Shown in pieces: positions 6,728 through 10,559 of a DNA stretch of 10,559 nucleotides (position 1 is its first letter; every line of letters starts with the position of its first letter). The position numbers and the translations under genes are program-made. Origin of the DNA: an uncultured Prevotellaceae bacterium (lineage in GTDB: Bacteria > Bacteroidota > Bacteroidia > Bacteroidales > Bacteroidaceae). The notes beneath the pieces are model-generated. The model searched no databases and was not told where the DNA came from. It was given only the letters and a program-made list of their open reading frames with translations. The DNA lies in NCBI GenBank assembly GCA_946539475.1, contig CAMNHM010000094.1:1-10559 (forward strand), in the 5' to 3' direction.

Positions 6728-8275
6728 TTATTGACGGACGCTGACTGGCGTTCCCTCTTCCTTTAGCTTACTGGCAAAGTCCTGAGGAGAGAAAGTGACG
6801 GGTGCCGTCATGAATTCCGGAACGTTATAGCTCTTGAGCATCTGGAGATGAAGGTCGGGATCGTCGGCAGGCAGCTCGAATGGCTTGCTGCCACGACCAT
6901 CGGCATCGACGTGGGCAAAAAACGGCCGTGTGAACACTCCATCGTAGCGGCGTGAAGAGAAGACGATCCATCGCCCGTTGGACGACCAGGAATGATAGCT
7001 CTCAGTATCATTGGAGTTGCACTCGTCGAAAGGACGTGCCTCGCCCGTCGTGAGGTCCATCATCCAAAGGTCGGCATCATGGTGCCAGATGTGGAAGCAG
7101 CCCCATTCGCCCAGTGTGAACAGCAGCCAGCGCCCGTCGGGCGAGATGCGCGGTAGGGTGGCACTACGCCCGAGGGTGTCGGCACAGAATACCATCTCGC
7201 GCTCGCCAAACTGCCGGGTCGCCGGGTCGAACGACATGCGATAGATATTGTACTTCACCTCCTCGGCCCGAAGGATAATCTCCTCGGTGCTCACGCTGTC
7301 AGCCTGATATTCGAAATGAGCGCTGCAGAAATAGAGGCTACGCCCGTCAGGCGCCCAGAAAGGAAACACCTCCAGCTCATCAGGAACACGGCTGAGGGCA
7401 GTCACCTCGTGACGGTCTACATCGTAGAGGATCAGGTCGCTCTCACTGTCCTGCACCTCAATCTTGTTTGGGTGAGCCGTATGGAAACTCTGCATCGTCT
7501 TGTTGGTGGAATAGGCAATGAGCTTCATCGTGGGATGCCATGAAGGATAGACACCGGCAGACAGCAGCGAGTCGTGGCGCATATTGACTTTCTCGAGATG
7601 TCCGTCGTAGGCGATAATTGTTCCGCCGTCGTTCTCACGAGCATGAAACTGCATGCGCTGCGGGTTGTACTGCTGATAGTTGTGGCAGTTGACGCACTGA
7701 CCGCCGAACTCCGTGGAACAGAGCATGTTGTCGACCATCACGCGCTCATCGAAATTCTCCAGGCAACGCTGGTTGAGCGTCAGCTCCTCGTAGGAGATGT
7801 AGCTGGGTGAAATGAGTCGATAGCTCAGCCAGGGATCGATGCTGTCGGGGGAGACGCTGATACTGAAAGGCTTGTAACGTGCCCATTGTCCGTTGGCATC
7901 CTGAGCGAAGACCTCAACCATCAGCGTGCGTCCGGCGGCAGCCTTCAACAACTGGTGCCACTCATCGACGTCGGGGCGCACCTTCAGCCCCTGGCAAATC
8001 ATTTCGGCGGCACCTTCGCAGCTATAGCGCACGACAGCATCCTGCGCCTTGTTGAGCAGCTCCATGCACAGCGGGGCGACGTTGACGGGAATTGTAACGT
8101 CGGCATAGTCGGGATAGATCCTCGGAGAGGTCGTCAGCTGAGAATAATGCTCAGGAACGCTGGGCTCGCTACAGCTCGCCAGAAGCACCACGAGCATGCA
8201 AATGCTTTTGCTGATGGCGTGAATGAAGGCGTCTTTACGCCTCACGAGGTGGTATGGCAATCTATTTCTCCACAT
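6728..8275 (-). CDS. Lipoprotein with CxxCH haem-type motif and PD40/TolB-like beta-propeller
   Basis: From an ATG at 8275 this is a 515-residue protein. The N-terminus has basic residues, the hydrophobic stretch ICMLVVLLA and a lipobox LASC with C35 as the probable lipidated residue, so it should be an envelope lipoprotein. A region of about 150 residues follows (IYPDYADVTIPVNVAPL near the start), then a single c-type haem motif CVNCH at 194-198. Four PD40/TolB-like blades are clear: YPSWHPTMKLIAYST (243-257), FPFWAPDGRSLYF (304-316), LPRISPDGRWLLF (374-386) and YHSWSSNGRWIVFSS (427-441). The role is unknown: either a one-haem redox protein, or a propeller in which CxxCH is not haemylated. 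It overlaps the upstream DUF6057 gene by 14 bp, suggesting translational coupling. A GTG at 8245 would give a shorter, more typical signal peptide and is a real alternative start. Confidence 0.85.
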   Translation of the reverse strand: MWRNRLPYHLVRRKDAFIHAISKSICMLVVLLASCSEPSVPEHYSQLTTSPRIYPDYADVTIPVNVAPLCMELLNKAQDAVVRYSCEGAAEMICQGLKVRPDVDEWHQLLKAAAGRTLMVEVFAQDANGQWARYKPFSISVSPDSIDPWLSYRLISPSYISYEELTLNQRCLENFDERVMVDNMLCSTEFGGQCVNCHNYQQYNPQRMQFHARENDGGTIIAYDGHLEKVNMRHDSLLSAGVYPSWHPTMKLIAYSTNKTMQSFHTAHPNKIEVQDSESDLILYDVDRHEVTALSRVPDELEVFPFWAPDGRSLYFCSAHFEYQADSVSTEEIILRAEEVKYNIYRMSFDPATRQFGEREMVFCADTLGRSATLPRISPDGRWLLFTLGEWGCFHIWHHDADLWMMDLTTGEARPFDECNSNDTESYHSWSSNGRWIVFSSRRYDGVFTRPFFAHVDADGRGSKPFELPADDPDLHLQMLKSYNVPEFMTAPVTFSPQDFASKLKEEGTPVSVRQ

Positions 8276-9797
8276 AGCGAGGACGATTAAAGTAGTAGGG
8301 GAAGTAGAAGTTTGCCAGTTCGCGCTGCTCGGGTGTAGCCCCCTCAGAGCTGGCAAAATGCTCGATGAGGAAGATTTCCTGCTGCGACATGTCGCTAGTG
8401 AGGAAATTGTCGGAGCGCAGAAGAGGAAGGATAGGCCGAAAGTCGTCGCTGCTCATTACGAGTGACGGCTGTCGAAGGTATTGGTCGTAATGACTAACAA
8501 AATCCTTCTGTGTGTCGGTCTTGCGAAGCATGGAGAGATAGCGCTGGGCAGCCTCCATCTCGCCGTTGAGGAGTGAGCAGCGCACCATCAGTTTCAGCTT
8601 CTCGACACTCCATCCATACTCTACGCCATCCTCTATACACCAGCGGTAGCAGTAGTTAGGGAGGCCATACTCCAGATAGAGCGGTTTTCCGATGGTGTGA
8701 ATCGTGTGAATCACGAAAGGCGCCCGCGGACGAGCAAAGCCCTCCCGATAGCGTCTGGCATCGCTGCTGAGACGTCCCTGGCGCTGGAGTGCGAGGTTGC
8801 GCATCATGCACATTGCACGTGTAGGCTCACCCTTCGCACCACTGAACGTGCGGAGCATCGCCTGCCAGTCGTGATTCTCCATCTGTCGAGACATAGATAG
8901 CTCACGGTGGAAATTGTCGTCGGTGAACCATCCACCTGCCACGCAGAGAGCTGCGACGGCGAGCAATGCCGGCTGAAGCCAACGGTTTGTCGACGTCAGC
9001 GAGACCTTCTCGCGGAAGCCTTTCTTACAGAAGCAGACGAGCGCCGTCGTCGTGACGACGAGGAAGATGTAGGGCAGGTTGTAGGCAAAGCATCTGACGC
9101 CTTGATGTACGAAAACGGGAAGTGCCGTCCAATAGATATTAACGATGTGCGTCTCGTGGTATATCCACTGATAGCAAGCCAATGGCACAAACAGCACGGC
9201 TGCCACGGCAAGCAGTGTCGTCGCAAGGCGATAGCGACTGCCAATCCCCCACGCCATCAGCACCATCATCAGCGTGCCCCAAAGACCATAGAAGCCAAAG
9301 AGGGGATAGCTGATACAGGTAGAGACGACGACGAACAGCAACCGCAGCCCAAAACGTTCGGTGACAGAGCGATAGGCCCAAGCGAGGGCGACGGCTATAA
9401 TCGTTCCCAGCGTAGCGTCGAAGAGATAGCCAGGCAGCTTGAGATAGTAGACCCAGTAGCCCAGGTCGACTACCGTCAGCAGCAGACATGCAATCGGCAG
9501 TAGCGTCAGCCACATCCATCGATGAGGAATGTGGAAGGCGCGCTGCAGCTCCCACATCAGGAATGCCCAGAGTAAGCAAAGCAGTGATACTCCTATCGCT
9601 GGATGGAAGAGCGACTGCGTGAGATAGGCACCTGCCCATGTAAGCAGTCCGCCCGAAGCAACCATTGACTGGCGGAAGAAGAGCGGCGTATGCAGGAAGA
9701 GCCCCTCTTCCTGAACACGATACAGGTAGTCGCTCTCGAAGACGACCAGCAGGACGGCAACGAGTACCAGTACGGAGTAGGGTAGGAGCTTCTTCAC
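8262..9797 (-). CDS. DUF6057-like polytopic membrane protein
   Basis: The protein has 511 residues if translation begins at GTG 9797 (MKKLLPYSVLVLVAVLL). Roughly the first 290 residues hold about nine or ten membrane segments, including ~5-20, 45-65, 67-83, 94-112, 122-142, one or two in 152-185, 191-212, 237-257 and 272-291. The last ~220 residues are soluble and helical, with TPR-like character, and contain EPTRAMCMMRNLALQRQGRL (324-343) and an RWCIEDGVEYGWSVEKLK stretch. I recognise this architecture as the Bacteroidota family DUF6057, which has no known function; this is from memory, without a search. A TTG at 9851 extends the frame by 18 residues and would overlap metG by 8 bp; I prefer GTG because it follows an A-rich stretch and starts directly at the first membrane helix. 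Its 3' end overlaps the lipoprotein gene by 14 bp, and it lies 46 bp after metG. Confidence 0.82.
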   Translation of the reverse strand: MKKLLPYSVLVLVAVLLVVFESDYLYRVQEEGLFLHTPLFFRQSMVASGGLLTWAGAYLTQSLFHPAIGVSLLCLLWAFLMWELQRAFHIPHRWMWLTLLPIACLLLTVVDLGYWVYYLKLPGYLFDATLGTIIAVALAWAYRSVTERFGLRLLFVVVSTCISYPLFGFYGLWGTLMMVLMAWGIGSRYRLATTLLAVAAVLFVPLACYQWIYHETHIVNIYWTALPVFVHQGVRCFAYNLPYIFLVVTTTALVCFCKKGFREKVSLTSTNRWLQPALLAVAALCVAGGWFTDDNFHRELSMSRQMENHDWQAMLRTFSGAKGEPTRAMCMMRNLALQRQGRLSSDARRYREGFARPRAPFVIHTIHTIGKPLYLEYGLPNYCYRWCIEDGVEYGWSVEKLKLMVRCSLLNGEMEAAQRYLSMLRKTDTQKDFVSHYDQYLRQPSLVMSSDDFRPILPLLRSDNFLTSDMSQQEIFLIEHFASSEGATPEQRELANFYFPYYFNRPRYVEK

Positions 9798-9843
9798 GAT
9801 GCAGTTTTTTCGTCGCAGGTGTTTTTCGACGCGAGATGCGCCG

Positions 9844-10559
9844 TTATCCAACCTGCGAACCAGGCTTTACTTCCTTCGTTGTGGTGACTACGCTTAGGCT
9901 TTCGTCGGCATCAACGGCTGAGAGAATCATTCCCTGACTCTCGATACCCATCATCTTCCTCGGAGCAAAGTTGGCCACGAAGAGAATGCGACGCCCTATG
10001 AGCTTCTCAGGATGCTCGTAGAACTGGGCAATGCCCGAGCAGATGGTACGATCCTGGCCAGTACCGTCGTCGATGGTGAACTGCAGCAGCTTCTTCGATT
10101 TCTTCACTGCTTGACAGTCCTTCACCAAGCCGACACGGATATCGAGTTTCTCGAAGTCTTCGAAGGGCACGTTTTCCTTCACTGGCTGGGGCTTCCACTG
10201 AGCCTGTTCGTTGGCTTTCTTTGTTGCCTCTAGCTTATCGAGCTGGCGCTGGATGGTCTCGTCGTCGATCTTCTCAAAGAGTAGCTGTGGCTCGTTGATT
10301 TGATGACCAGCTGCAAGCAGGTCGATCGATCCCAGCTGCTCCCAGTCGAGATTCTGCTCGTTGATGAGCGAACGCAGACGATTGCTCGAGAAAGGCAGGA
10401 ACGGACCAAAGGCAATGCTAAGATTAGCAACAAGTTGGAGACATACGTTGAGAACTGTCTCCACACGCTTCGGATCAATCTTCCACACCTTCCAGGGCTC
10501 ACATTCGGTGATATAGCGGTTGCCGATGCGGGCGAGGTTCATGGCCTCGAACTGTGCAT
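9844..10559 (-). CDS. metG: Methionine-tRNA ligase, C-terminal part (5' truncated by window edge)
   Basis: About 237 residues are visible; the catalytic Rossmann domain with its HIGH and KMSKS motifs lies beyond the right edge. The enzyme charges tRNA-Met, including the initiator. What is seen is the end of the anticodon-binding helical bundle (NRYITECEPWKVWK, with the conserved Trp of the PWK motif) and then a linker rich in Lys/Gln/Glu. A C-terminal tRNA-binding OB-fold follows (FEDFEKLDIRVG, GQDRTICSGIA and NFAPRKMMGIESQGMIL), the EMAP II/Trbp-like domain that mediates dimerisation and tRNA binding in many bacterial MetRS. It ends with a TAA at 9844-9846. The frame continues unbroken to the window edge, so the internal Met at 10542 is not the start. 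DUF6057 follows on the same strand, possibly in the same transcript. Confidence 0.95.
   Translation of the reverse strand, partial: AQFEAMNLARIGNRYITECEPWKVWKIDPKRVETVLNVCLQLVANLSIAFGPFLPFSSNRLRSLINEQNLDWEQLGSIDLLAAGHQINEPQLLFEKIDDETIQRQLDKLEATKKANEQAQWKPQPVKENVPFEDFEKLDIRVGLVKDCQAVKKSKKLLQFTIDDGTGQDRTICSGIAQFYEHPEKLIGRRILFVANFAPRKMMGIESQGMILSAVDADESLSVVTTTKEVKPGSQVG

Noticed and set aside
6718..6760. Possible bidirectional terminator between dinB and the lipoprotein gene
   Set aside because: The 10-bp gap has no hairpin. The nearby ACGC-TGACTG-GCGT stem is short, lies inside the lipoprotein coding end and lacks a T-run.

Overview
The window looks like chromosomal DNA from a GC-rich member of the Bacteroidales, probably Prevotella or a close relative. 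The reasons are a type-I-secreted GH92 mannosidase, a DUF6057-type membrane protein paired with a PD40/TolB-like lipoprotein, A-rich leaders without strong Shine-Dalgarno sites, and three clean TAnnTTTG boxes, the -7 element used by the Bacteroidetes primary sigma factor. The species call is inference; no rRNA is present. I see no IS element, CRISPR array, tRNA, integrase or phage gene.

Layout. At the left edge is the 3' end of a + strand gene (2-160), convergent with a minus-strand pair: a Dabb-domain protein (1644-1949) followed 19 bp later by rlmD, a TRAM/4Fe-4S 23S rRNA uracil-5-methyltransferase (191-1624, TTG start). A 112-bp divergent promoter region separates this pair from an exported GH92 alpha-mannosidase (2062-4230, +). 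A 254-bp gene-free region carrying several short repeats leads into the class II fructose-bisphosphate aldolase gene fba (4485-5492, +), which ends in a clear intrinsic terminator. Next comes dinB, DNA polymerase IV (5626-6717, +).

The right third is a minus-strand block read from the right edge: the C-terminal part of metG (9844-10559), a polytopic DUF6057-like membrane protein (8262-9797), and a lipoprotein with one CxxCH haem-type motif and a PD40 beta-propeller (6728-8275). The last two overlap by 14 bp, and dinB and the lipoprotein gene converge with a 10-bp gap.

How they relate. Most genes are housekeeping: rRNA methylation, glycolysis/gluconeogenesis, translesion synthesis and tRNA charging. 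GH92 is the only carbohydrate-active enzyme and has no SusC/SusD, sulfatase or regulator beside it in the window. The least understood element is the overlapping DUF6057 / CxxCH-propeller pair, which looks like a co-translated envelope module of unknown function and is the best candidate here for an undescribed system.
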